Below the pieces are notes generated by a model. The model saw nothing but the letters and a program-made list of their open reading frames with translations, made no database searches and was not told where the DNA came from. A stretch of 64,000 nucleotides of DNA, taken from contig CM076649.1 in assembly GCA_038496675.1 (NCBI GenBank), positions 20,503,422-20,567,421 on the forward strand. Direction: 5' to 3'. This stretch comes from Rachycentron canadum (lineage: Eukaryota > Chordata > Actinopteri > Carangiformes > Rachycentridae). Below, piece by piece: positions 10,199 to 23,500 of the stretch. The first letter of the stretch is position 1. Every line of letters begins with the position of its first letter. The position numbers and the translations under genes are program-made.

Positions 10199-13100
10199 AG
10201 TGCTGTACAGAAGCACTGCTGCCTCAACTCACTGACGGAGAGCCGGTGTGAGTCAGGTATGACTTCAGCCAGAAGAGGGAATGCCTGTGAAGTGGATCAG
10301 GGGGATCAGTGCCCAGATGACTCCTACCAGGTACACGACTCTCTCACCATCATGAGAACCCTTCCTGCAGAGTTGTTTTTCAAAGGTTAAAGCATCTGCC
10401 ATTGATTTGCTTTATTAGACAGTATGCACTAGAGAGTGGTAGTGAAGAAATAAGAGAAAGATGCTGGAGTCATGACTGAAACACATTACATCATGGATGG
10501 ATGAAGCCAACATTTCCTACCCACCAAGCGCTCTGCAAAACAAACACTGAACTGATTAAAGGTTGCTACATTTACCGCTAGAATAGAAGATGAACCACTT
10601 GAAACAGTGAGTCACACTCTGATTCAAGACACTGACAATGAACAGTTTGACCCATCAGCAGTGGTGGAGTGCTGTGAATCTTTTGCCACAATAACGTGGT
10701 GAGAACTGACTTTGCCAGTGTTTTTTCAACTTTAAGCATCTCCTGGAATTAATCATTGTTTCAGCCAGTTAGATTTCAATTTCAGATACCTGTGCCAGCA
10801 GAGGGGCTTTCATACAGGTCAGACAGTTCATTTGTGTTTATTGGCAAACAGGTTGAAATCTATTAGAAACGAACTGCCAAAATCTCCCATTTCTGTTTGC
10901 TTCCTTCAGACCTATGAATACTTCCATGTGGAAATTGGACTCATGCCTTTGCTCAGAGTCGGTTCAAATAGCATTCCCTGTTTCTCCAAGAGGAAACCCG
11001 GTGGTTTAGCCCTCCAGCCAAATGTTCATGTGTTAATGCAGCCGAGCCAAACCATTGTGCCAGGTCATTGTTAGAGGAAAGAGAAAAAAGGTGAAAGTCT
11101 GGTTTTCTTTGCATGACATGTGGTTCAGCTGGAGGCTGCAGCTGAATCCTTTCCAGTGTGTTCACAGGGATGAACTAGCCTGCCTCCTTGTGCTGCTGTT
11201 ATGCCTCCCCATGCCCCTCCTCTGCTGTTTACTAAACAGGGCTAAAACTGGAGGGTCATAAAGAGAGGTGGTGATTAGAGATGTGAAGCACCCCAGTGAC
11301 ACACTCCTAATAGGCTCTGCTGTTGTGTCTGGATGACCAGGTGTGCTGCAGCTGCTGTGGCCTTGGCTTACGGATGCGCAGTGAAGGAAGGGGCTGCGAT
11401 GCCCACCAGTACCTGGGTGACCCATGTGGTCATGTCTTCCTCACTTGCTGCAAGGAAGAGGAGGGTCCGAGCCAGATGCCGCTGAAGAGAAAGCAGAAAC
11501 CCAGACCGACTACTATGCCCAGAAAAGGTATCTGTTAACCACTGCACAGCAGGTTTTCACATCATGGAGCTTTCAACATGGAAATCACATTCAGTAGCTC
11601 TAGGATCTACAATATGTGTAGAAACAGTAAAACTCAGCTTGAGGCCAAAATGGCTTCAAGGAAAAGGCAAGAGGTAAGTAAAGAGGAAGCTAATATGCTA
11701 ATAAGCCTAGCAGAAAAATGTGATTTGCCCGAACCTGAGGTCCATTCACTAGGTGCCCTGGAACCTATTTTGTATCACATGATCCTCAAAAACATGTTAA
11801 CTCTTACGACACATCAATTTGAGCGGGTTAAAGTGCTTACCTACGGTTCTATGGCAAATTTATTTGCCTGTGAAGATCATATAATATGAATAAAAGATTT
11901 TCTTTATTTTGAGATTGCTTTCTCAGCTGCTGTTTCCATAGTAGCTTCATTACTGAGGGATGCTAACATATTCAGTCCTCTATTCAGTTCAGTTGTTAAA
12001 CTTCAGTACTAGTAATATTAAGTTACATTACGAGGGTAATGCACAGAGGAAGCAATGCTTGCGTTGTAGGTTGTTCCAAGTCTGACCAAAAGCTAAACGA
12101 CTGCTCTGAATTGATGCCAAGTGATGTCAGACATGCAGTCCATCACACATCACACGAAGAAAGCAAAAATCCTTAAAAAGTAAGAAAAAGGGAAAATTTT
12201 AATACTTTGTTTTTCAAGATCTTTCTCAAGCTGTTACCACAATTGGTAATAATTTGTTAAATGTTTTGCAGCTGTGAATGCAGCTCCATTTCCTTTATGC
12301 ATTTCATAGAGGGATAATAGATCATTTGAGTGTACCAAACTTTTTCAGTTGTTCTGTGTGAATGCATGACAAACTCAACACCTTCTTAGAAGTGGTGTGT
12401 AGTCTGCAACTGGGACACAACACAGAACTAGTCCTGCTGCTGCTGAGAGCATTATAGCATTGTGCACAATTTACAGTTGAATAAGGATCAATGCAGCAGA
12501 ACCTTCTTGTCAAAACCTTACAACTACATTACCCACAATGCAAGTCTACCTCTTTGTACTCATCTGGAGATCTGGGTGTGTTATGCTAGTAGTGAGTAAA
12601 GTGGCCTGATGTTGCTCGCATCAAGTAGAGATGAGTTTCATTTTCGAACTTGTGGGCTTCAGCTCCAATAATAAAGTCTGTGAAGGTATCAATGTGCTGA
12701 GTCCATAAAGAAATGCTCACAGCCTATATTCAGAAACTGAGGTTTAAGACAAGCTCTCATGACTGTAACTTTGTGATGTCACAACAAAACAGTCACCACC
12801 CTCAGCCACGCCCCTAAGGCTGACCTGTTGTTACTAAGCTCCAGAGAGAAGCCTGAAAGAGGAGATTTAAAACTACACAGAGATGGTTTTTGGTTCTTCA
12901 AACTACACATATATCTATAAATATATAGAAGTTCCCTTTGAGAACTTGTTTTTCACATTTCACAGTGAGTAAACTTGAATAACTTGAACTTAAAATTCTG
13001 CCTCCTCATCATCTCTGCTGTCAAAATATATTTTTGGCTACTGTCGCTGGCTTCAGCAAACTTTGCTCTGCACTGATGTCTGGTTTAGTCCTGAGGTTGA

Positions 13101-16100
13101 GCTTTTGCTATTTTGTCCTGATTGAAGTTTATGTCAGAGGTGGAGTATGGGCTGAGTTTGATCTTCCAGAAGACAGATGCTCCTGGTTGATTGGTCAGGA
13201 GTCACGTTACCATTCAGAGTAATGGGGAAAGATGTATTCAAGCTGTGATGAATCGGGAACAGATGGCAGCTCAGGCTGTTGTCTGTCTACTTGTGCCAGC
13301 AAAGTTTTCCTCTGTCTCTGATCCATCAAGTACATAATGCCACTGACATTTGCATGATTTTTCAAGCAGCCAAGGTTGGGGATAAACATGCCTCATGCAA
13401 ATCCATTCCATTCCAACATTCATTTTTATCTGCTTATTTTTGCAGAAAAATGGTTAGAATAACTCCTCTGTTTGGTGCACTGGCCTCTGAATATGACCTA
13501 TATATCTTGTTTGCAGCTGTAAGCTTGACAAGAACGGCTTTGCATGTTTTTCATCAGTGACATCAGCCTCAACATGTGTTAGTTTGTTTGTACTCTTCTG
13601 TGAAATTGGAGCATTAAACCCCCCAGGAAAGTGAAAGAATCATTGATTTGGGATGTATTGGGCCTTTGTTCATCTTTTTAGTTCATATATTGGGACCAGC
13701 CTTTGTGGTTGGGCCTTAATGGGAATAGTTGTATCCAAGTATGATGGTGAGGTAAGGTCAGTCCCCTTGCTGCCACAGTCTGTTATTTCATTCACAACAT
13801 CAGAGGAATTCCTCCTAATCCCGCCCTTTAACAGACTCTGTTCTAACCATCGACTGCAGCTCATTTCCTTCAGATTTAAAAGGGAAATTTGAATGATGTC
13901 ATTTTGAAGTAGGAATCAATTAACTTGCTGAAAGCTGTGAAAGGTTTAGGTGCTGCAAAAACTGCTCAAGCTCTCAGCATGAGTATTTCCCTCTTTTGCG
14001 CACACACTCTCCATGCATGAAGGATGCCTTTATTTTGTGAGTGTTTTATGGCTGAAAAAATAGATGAGATGCACTATAATTATTTCCATGGGGGATATGT
14101 TTTCAGTCCTATGAGTCACTGCCTTTTAATTAAAACAGGAAACATTTAATCGCCTTGCTGCTCCGAATTTAAATTCCAGGTAATGACTGTGAGAAATATT
14201 TAGTAAAAACCCACAACTGGACCCATTATTATTACAGTGTACATACAGTGTACTGGTTGACGTATAGTGGTGTATGTGATACATTGACTTGTTCATGCAG
14301 TGTTTTTTGGCTCAGTATAGATGGGGCAGCATTTCCAAAATTAGCACCAAATAAAATATTCTGTCGTATTTTTACGAGGCTGGGCAGCCACTAAAGTCAT
14401 ATGCCAGCATTTTTGCATATGAAGATTAGTTTGCCAGTTGTGGTTACTACCTCACTACACAGTTGTATAATATCTTCTGTGGCTCTTGAGGGAGATTTGT
14501 CAAATGCAAGGAAAAGGCACAAGCAACATTACTTGACTCTAGGGCTTGAAAGCTCCACATTTGTAAGAGAAACTCCACAGTGTGAAAGCTGTGGACATAT
14601 CTGTCAGGGAAGCTCTAATGAAAGATACAATTCATTTGCATCATGGGAAATGTAGGATCCAGTGTTTTGGTCATTGACCCATTCTAGAGATTGCAAATAA
14701 GGATATCTCAGCCTCTGCTTCTGTCATTTCAATCATTCTGCTTTTAATCTGCCTCTGTGGACGTATAGTACTTGATTGCTCTTTAAGCCATATTATAATA
14801 TTGAATTGGACACACCCAGTTAAGTTCCACCGGACTGGTTGGGAGCAGGGCTGACCCCTGATTATTTATCCAAACTGATGGTCAGCTGGGTGTCTGGCAT
14901 GTCAGTAATTTTAACATTTCGTGGCTGATGCTGTCTCGACTATGACTGTGTGATCACATGAATAAAATGGAGCAGTAAAATGGACAGATAATACTGGCCC
15001 TATCTTCCCCCAACCCTGTTTTTCAGAATGTAGACATGATGGCTACGTTAAAGATAAAGCCACACAATCACCCACAGATGACATGAAAAGAAAGAAGCAG
15101 CATTTTCATGTACTGCAGTGTCGAGTTTGAAGGTCTTAGTATTCATAAATATAGGATTATTTGTTAAAATAACAGTATTTGGATGCTTACTGCTGAAAAC
15201 TGCACATTGGAATGACAAGCACAGCAGTTAGATATAGAATAGGCATAATACACATCTGTTTTGTATTTACAGTTTTCATATTTCCAGTATCTTTACTTTT
15301 TCTTTTTTTTTTTCACAAAAGTAAAGGATTTGAGTACAAAATAACCATAATTTCACTAATTTAAGTTTGTAAACTTCCCAAAATCAGGAGTAGTGGGACA
15401 GAGCTGCTATTGTTGCTCTAAAATCTGATGTACTAGTGCCTCAGCTCCTACATAGTGAATGCTCCTTACATAGTAATACAGTTTGCTTATGACATGCCTC
15501 TGGCCTCTGGAGTAAGTTACTGCTGTAGGTAAGCTAGTAAGCCAGGCATGCCAACCTTTGTGGCTTATGTTAGAGCAGACAGGAAATATGGGGGAAAAGG
15601 AGGGGTGACATGCAGCAAAGGGCCGGATTCAAGCCCAGCCCTGCGGTTAGGACTAAGCTTTAATGGTACACGCTCTACCAGGTGAGCCATCGAGGCTCAA
15701 CACCACTCCATCTTTAGATACAGAGTTTCAAGTGTGACTCAAATATCAGAACACCTTGGAAACTGTCTTGGCATTTGGAGAAATTCAATCATGGGACAAT
15801 TGCTGTCACAGTGTGGGGTTCAGTAAACAATCAGTTGCACAATGTAAAGCTGTGTAAGGACTCATCTGTCTTGTCTGAATAAAACTGTTGGGTCTGTCAG
15901 TTGGCAAAAGTAGCACTGAATAAATCTATACATTCGGTGGGAGTCAGACCAGGCGATCGAACTTTTCAGTGTGAACGTAAACCTTGTATGTTTTGATCAT
16001 GTTAAAAAGGGTGATTAAAATGTGGTGTAAAGCAACATACGAGTTTAACAAAATGTTCAGCAGCTAGGTCACCTTTGAAGTTGCTCTCAGACAGGAGAAG

Positions 16101-19100
16101 AACTGAGCAGCTGTGATAGTCATGTGAAATGTTCAGTAAAAGAAGCAGTAAACTAAACATTTTTTGTAGTGAGTACCTCATGTCCCTCTTTCTATTCAAT
16201 GTAATAGCTTCTTAAAACAGAATCTGAACCTTGAAACCAACTGTCAGGATTTCAGTGACTTTGTGATTTCACAACAAAGCAGTCATCAACCTTAGCCAGG
16301 GCCTGAGCCCAGCCCACTTGAGTCTACCATCCAGCTTTGCAGGATTCAACAGACCTGAAGAGAACCTCATAGTTAACTTGAATTTAAAAATTCTGTCTTC
16401 ATCATCTGTCTACAAAATCTATTTTTGGCTACTGTTGCTAACTTCAACAAACTGAATGCTTGTGATAGAGACGGTGTGATATGTAGACGTAAAAGACAGC
16501 AAACTAAAAACATTTTCTTCAGTAAGTACCTCATGTACCTCTTTCTTCTCAATCTAATAGCTACTGAAAATAGACTTGAAACAAGCCGTCAGGACTTTGG
16601 TGACTTTGTGATGTCACAACAAAACAGTCTAATAGCTCCTGAAAACTGTTTCTTTTCCCAGTCCTTCACTCTCATGTTAGTGTCCTTAAATACATGAGTT
16701 GCTGACCTTTAAACCTGTTACTGCTAGTTTCTTGTAATGATGCTGATTTCTGTATTGAAGCTCTGGATGAAAGCATCACTTAAAGCACTCTTGAGTCTAA
16801 ATGTAAAGGAGGAGCAGGTGTTGTTTTCATGAGGTGAGTATGCTGGTTAAATTATACAGGCAATCTGGTGCTGTCTCTAATTTGAGACCCCCCCCCCCCC
16901 TCCCAACTCTATCCTCTCTCATTCCTTCCAGTTTCAGAAGGCAAGTACCCCAAGGAGGCCCTTTCCATCAGTGCCACAGATGAAGCTGCTAACGTGGTGG
17001 AGGAGCACGAGGATGTGGATGAGTGTCAGCTGTATGCAGGCCAGCTGTGCCAGCACAAATGCATCAACATCTGGGGCTCCTACCGTTGTGAATGTCACCA
17101 GGGCTACAGCCTGCAGCAAGACAGACACTCCTGTGCACCAGGTACCGTAACTTGCCTTTGAAGGTTGATTCGCAGACAAACTATGACTTTTAGATTACCT
17201 GGTGTGAGCCAGTTAAACTAAGGTAAGCTTATTTGTCTTATTTAAATTTTTGACAGGATTTTCACACATTGTTTCTACAATTTTTTTTTTTTTTTTTTTT
17301 TTCTCTCACCATTGCAAACACTTATTACGCTCTAATCGTTCATGCATTTGATGGGAACAAAAACATGGCAGTGAGCAGTATTTCTTTGATTTTTTTTTTA
17401 TTTTTCCTGGGATTATACAGTATCTTAAATCAGTCCGCACATTTTAAACATTTGCCTGATGGACCAATGAAGGGCTGCCGAGTTAAGTAAAGGTAGGGGA
17501 CCCAGTGAAGATAGATTAAAAAGTCAGTGTCCCAGTATTATGGCTCAATCTCCAATAACACTGGATTTTACAGTTCCCATAATGCAACTTCTTGTACTAA
17601 ACCTTCCTTGCCTGGGTAAACACCCTCATGTTTATAACACTGGCTTTCTCCAAAAAAGAATCTGGAAGTCTCCCAGTCTCCAAGTTTCCATCCAAATTTG
17701 AATTGAATTTCCAGAGAGTCTGCAAAAGAAAGAATGAATGAATGAATGTTTCCACTGCATTAATTATGTCTGTCATGTGGCTGCAGGAGTTGGTTCATCG
17801 AGATAAATAGCTGGTGGCATCAATTCTCCAATTGGGTGCTCTTACACCATTGCAGAAGAAAAGGCACAACAAGATGATGTGATTAAAAGTGTCAAATTTA
17901 AACAAAAAAAACCCCAATGTAGAAATTGTGACAGAAATATGTCATTTCTGTTTCACGTCTTCATCTTGGGAAGGTTACAGTCTCCTCATTGCTCCACACA
18001 GATCTGATATTTCTCTCCACCACTAGTATTTGTCTCTACAGTGGAAGCTTGCATGATGTTTCTGTCACGTTTCATGCATGTTATAATTTATTCAGTCAGT
18101 TTCCATTGCAAGTACAATATGCCAACTTTTCCAACTGAGCCTATGTTTTTTTGTTTTTTTTGGTTTTTTTTGCAACATTTTAACATTGTGTTTTTAAAAA
18201 AACATTTTATGCACGAATTGAAAAGCCCTACGATGGAGATACACTTAAACTCACTAACAAAAGCTGATTGACCCATTTTCCACTGATGATAAGTTTGCCT
18301 TTCTGTTCAGACTGAGGACACACAACTGTGAGGAGCAGTGTCATTAAAGCACACACACAGACACGGGGGAGGGAGAGAGAACAATGAGTCCTAACTGATA
18401 TGATGGATCTGTCGCATCTCATTTTCAGTTTGGTGCTTGGTTCAGAGTTGGAGTCTCTGTGAGATGCTTCAAATGGTGATAGCGTGTATTTAACAGTCAG
18501 CGCTTTAGCTCACTCTCAGAGGAAGGTGTAGCTGCAGTTAACAGGTTTAACAGCACCTGGACAGGTGGCAGGACAGTGTCTGATGTTACAGCAGGAGAAG
18601 GAGAAAATTAGCATGTTCACCGGGTGTTATGTTTATATCATAAACCGAAGCCGATAAATACCCGTGTCTACTGCAGAGTCATTTGATCTGGCTCTGATTG
18701 CTGATTGTAGCCTTTTCCATTGCTGACAAGATCCTGATGTTAGGGGGTCTTGACCAGTGGGGCTTTAATGACAATGACATTTGTGGTTATTAAACTACAG
18801 TGGCATTGAGCTGGGCCCTCCAGACACAGAGCTGGTTGCCTGGGTAACAACAGACCTGCACATTTAGGAGTCTAAAAATAACTAATATTGAATTATTTTT
18901 AAGAGGTGGCCACAGACACCCTCAGCTGTGTCCATCAGTCATGTGACCCTCGCCTTGCAGGTCAGTGTTTGGGGTGGGCCAATGCTACATCAAATGGACA
19001 AAAACTTAAGTGGACCCGTTTAGGTGCACTTCCCCAGGATATCAACTAAATATGGTGGCATCCATGCACTTTCTTTACCATCCTGAGCCTAAACCCACAT

Positions 19101-20519
19101 GACCATAGACACAACCCATCTTTGTAGAATCCCCATCGGCAGATATCTATGAGTTTACATATGATTGGTTGTTATATATTTTCTGTCTCTTGCTGTGTAA
19201 ATGTTACTTGGATTGTTTTGTGATGACCATGATTAAGGCCACAGGCCAAAATGCGTCCGTCTAATAAAGTTGTTCTGTTTATTGCAAATAAACAGAAGTT
19301 TGGAGTTTTGACCTCATAGGTGCTTTAGTCTGGAGGGACAGACGCTGGAGTCTTTCCAGTTATGTTTACATTGTATCTATTGCTAATCTTCACATTTTCT
19401 CAAATGCTGTTCATGTTGACCTGTTTGACCTTGTGTTCCCTCAGTTAGACTACGAGACAGATGTGTGTTTGGAATTCACTGACAGGAGATGAAGGAACGG
19501 CTAAACAATAAAACTCAAGTATTAGAGGCTTAACTACAAGAGTCTGCATTTTATTGTATACACATTTATGGTCATTTCACTATGATTTTGCTGTGGTTAA
19601 ACCAACAACAGATTTTATCATCATACTTATGGCACTTGAACAAGAGTCATTTAAACAGGCTCATCAAAATTCCCTGCAACCTCAAATTAAAGATGATTTA
19701 TTCACAGGCCTCTCTCAGCTCTATTATAGTTTAATGACTGAAGTAGCCAGCAAGGGTCAAATTATGTCTTGCTAATAGGAAGTAGATAATATGTTGCATA
19801 TTACTCTTTTTGAAATTGGTTCCATATATCAGAAACATTAAGTAGTCTGAAGTCATTTTGTCTTTATAGTTTAAACTGTTAGCTGTACCACTTCATATAC
19901 AGACACATCCCTGATGGTCTCTGTTATTGTTACTATGTGCAGTGAGTCCTGATGAGGACAACAGAGTGAGAGAGGACACTCCGGCTGCAGCCCCAACAAA
20001 AACTTCTACCACCACCACCACCACCACCACTACAACCACAACCAGTGCTACCACCACCAGCCCAGCCCACTTCAATCCCTGTGCAGGTAAAGCCATCAGT
20101 ATGCATATGCATATCCATGCTCACCTTAAATGATAAGCATCATTCCATATTCAGTCATATTTAATATTTAAAAAGAGTCAGGAACAAGTTGCTAAAAGCA
20201 AAAAAATGTATCCTTTTAGTGTGGCAGATGTTGGGCTTTCTGAATATGGAGATTATATATATATAGATTTATATAGAGCACATTTTCAGGTGAAATCATA
20301 CCTTCTCTTCAGCTGTGCCTCTCTCACCTATGGCACATATACAGTATATGTCAGTGAACTTTGTACATCTTTGATTATAGTGGCCTCTACTCCTTCATAG
20401 TGTTAATTTGTTTTGCTCTTCTGTGACGATGAGAGATGATGTACAACATGAAAAAAAGTACATCAAAGATGGTACAGCTCATATTGTGTGAAATCAAATT
20501 TACCAGTTGTTGTCTCCTA

Positions 20520-20556
<37 letters not shown>

Positions 20557-23500
20557 ACTAAAGTTACAAAATAAATCCTGTTTCTCAATGTAAATATTAA
20601 ATTATGAAAGTAACTGCAGAGCTCTGTGAACTCTACAGGCTCTGTTTAACCAAAACAATGGATCAACCCTCTCATGGTGCTTCAAGAGCGAATATCCATA
20701 ATCCATCCATATTCATCTGTGTGATATTAGTTGAAAACAGTGAAATGAAACTTAACTGGGTTAACACTTTGGCAGTTCTCCACTGTGCATATGTATGTAT
20801 GGCATAGTGGAACACCTACCTAAGCAGTCAGTATTAATTTATTTACATGTTAGCTAGACCAAGCTAATCACATAGTTTATCGTGGTTGTGGAGAGACACA
20901 TGCACTGTCAAATGTAGGACATCTTGGACAATAACAACCACCCTCTTCACATCGTTGTGGCAGGACAGAGAAGCAGCTACAGCTGCTGCCAACGTCTCAT
21001 CTCACTGAGCTGCAGAGCAGAGAGGTTCAGGAGATCATCTGTCTCCACTGAGACTCAACAACTCCTCAGACAAAGGCACGGGGTCATGGCCTGGACTAAA
21101 AATCTAAACTGCATATATGTTCCAGTTGCTGAACAATTTTAATTACCTCAAAGGATTAATAAAGTATTTATCTGTCTCGATTATCATCTCATATGCTGGC
21201 TGCCGGTGGTGGCTGTTTGAGACTGCAATGTCAAATAGAGACACGTGGTACTTATTGAGCCTTGCACAGCTTGGCAAGTCATATTTAAATATGATGAGAA
21301 ACTGCACATTCAGCTTTAAAGCTGCAGACACTTTGAAAAGCTGACTTTACTGTCATCCTCAGTAAAATAAATGATGATTTTGCTGCCAATTTTCCAATTG
21401 TTTTGCAGCCCTTTACTACAGAAGCCTAACAAAACCTTTGGATACTTGATGAACTTCAACTCAAGCGATGTTTACATGGGTTGGCTGAAGTGACTCACTG
21501 ATGCAGTGTGTGATGTGGTAGCTTAAGATCTGACCAGTGCTGCAGAGACCAGAAGAGTTTCAAGGAGAATGGAGAGTGGTGGAGAAGTCGAAAAAGATGA
21601 GCCTGAAATGAACTGAGGCATCATAACAAGATAAACCACACATTTCAAATGCAGAAAAGCCCAAACTATTACAGGAGCACTGTCTGATGCTTTTCTCTGG
21701 TGTCAGAAAAACTGTCATTGCTTGAGTTAACAGAAATGAGAGCCACATATTTATCTGGAGTTACTTTACAGAGAAAAAGTAGCTAATACTAAATATTAAA
21801 ACAGTTGTTGCTGTATCTGTTAAAACAGTGGTTCCCAACCTGCGGGCTGTAAAGGAATTGCAAGTAGGACAACAAGTCATTTGCAAAACAGTTTTGTGAA
21901 AAAATGTAATTATAAAAAAACATATGTAAACACTATTTTAAATGTCCCATATTTTAACTTCTCCAGTGTTTTATGTGAAGTGTTGATATCCATAGGAGGA
22001 CATAACCAAAAATTCCAAGTGAGCTTCCTTCATGTTTACTTTCCTTTCATATTGTTCTGGGGTGCAATGTGGGCCACCAACATTTTTGACCATGTGATGG
22101 CACATTTGCACCTAGCAATGAAATCTAATCTAATCATGGAGTGTAAATACAGCAGGGCTGCACTTAATCTGGGCCCTGTATTTATGCAGCCACCTGGGAT
22201 TACTTACCCTTTTAATACACCCATGGTGCGTTTGTACAAACAACTGAAGTAAACACATGCATCTGTAATGGTTATTATGCATCTGTATGTTATTATTATC
22301 AGTAATTAAGTGTTTTAAAGCGGTTAATAAATCTGAAATCTTGGCATATTTAATCACTCTTTTCTCAACATACAATTACTGAGTGAAGCTTTTATTATGT
22401 TTTAGAATTGTTCTTGTCCTTATTCTGAGCATGAGACATATGGGGAAAACCATCTTACTCTTGCTCCTGTGTAGAGAAAGGTTAATTATGTTGCTGTATT
22501 TCATTAGAAAGGGCAACTGTAAACTTAGTAACATTAAAATAATAACTCTTAGCTTATCTGAAAAAAAATTACACAACTGCTATAACTTAGCAGGGTTAAT
22601 GATCTGTGCTGGTATCTATAAGCATCTTATTCTATCCAGGTACAATGTGTATCACATATTGTCAGGTACACGTCATGAACAGCTCTGTTCAGCGTCAGTG
22701 TCTGAAACATACAATGAATCAATCTACACATACGACCTTTGGATTCTTGGGTGAGTCTGTTCAAGCTTTGCATACGTGGATTTATTTATCTCTGTCTCTG
22801 ATCCACCATCTCCAGGTTTCTACCCCGATGTTCTATAGGTTTTAAGTCTGGGCTTTTGCTTGGCCACTCGAGGACAGTCAGAGACTTTTCTGAAGCTGTG
22901 TGCTTCAGGACATTGTTGTGCCAAAAGGTTGCCACAGTCTCAGGTTGCAAACAATCTGGAGCAGGTTTTCCTCAAGGACCTCTCTGCTTTTGGCTACATT
23001 CAACCTTCCCTCAATTCTGACCAGTATCCTTGTCAGTGAAGCACCCATTTCACCATAGGGATGTTATTCACTTTTTGGGCCGTGCCTGATGACATTTGTT
23101 ACTTCCACACTGGATTATTGCAATTCCTTCTTATCAGACTGTATTTCCATAGAATGCAGGGTTACTTGTGGTTTCCAGAAGTAGAAAAGTAAGCTCTGCA
23201 GGATCTCTGAGTTTCGGTTAGCGTAACTATTGGGTTCCTGTTCACATCCCTCACTAAGGACTCATTGAATTGAATTTGCCACAGGTAAACTTCAGTCTGG
23301 TTCAGGACAGATCTCAGTGTTAGTTAGGAAGGAAAAATGCAGGAAAAATGTCTAAAACCATGTTTTTACTTTGTCATTATGGGTTATTCAGTGAAGGGTG
23401 ATGGACAAAGGTGGCAATTTGTGAATAGGAAATCAAATCTACAACAGAATGAATGAAAGCGTCTCAATACTCTGAAGCCACTGTAACTTAAACTGTGACT

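Larger units (their letters stand above)
9042..10200 (+). other. Intron between anaphylatoxin exons 1 and 2
   Basis: 1159 nt. It holds a probable dispersed-repeat segment around 9350-9620 and ends in a (TG)18 microsatellite that directly abuts the acceptor. No other coding signal was seen. Confidence 0.85.
11528..16931 (+). other. Intron between anaphylatoxin block and EGF1
   Basis: 5404 nt. It holds copies of a dispersed family at 12690-13070, 16180-16460 and 16515-16690, and a tRNA-derived SINE-like element at 15570-15698. A run of 13 cytosines lies at 16888-16900, just upstream of the acceptor. A 103-residue open frame at 11578-11889 has no recognisable domain and is judged chance. Confidence 0.8.
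17142..19942 (+). other. Intron between EGF1 and Thr-rich linker
   Basis: 2801 nt. It contains a T22 tract (17281-17302), T-rich low-complexity sequence near 18140-18180, the first copy of a paired intronic element (18524-18770) and a possible repeat 3' end near 19200-19275. No exon was seen. Confidence 0.85.

Noticed and set aside
11578..11889. 103-codon open frame just after the third anaphylatoxin exon
   Set aside because: It is rich in charged residues but has no domain recognised and no exon-like splice signals; it lies inside a well-defined intron.
15570..15698. A genuine tRNA gene on the minus strand
   Set aside because: A- and B-box-like sequences are present, but the cloverleaf cannot be completed and the tail is that of a dispersed SINE.
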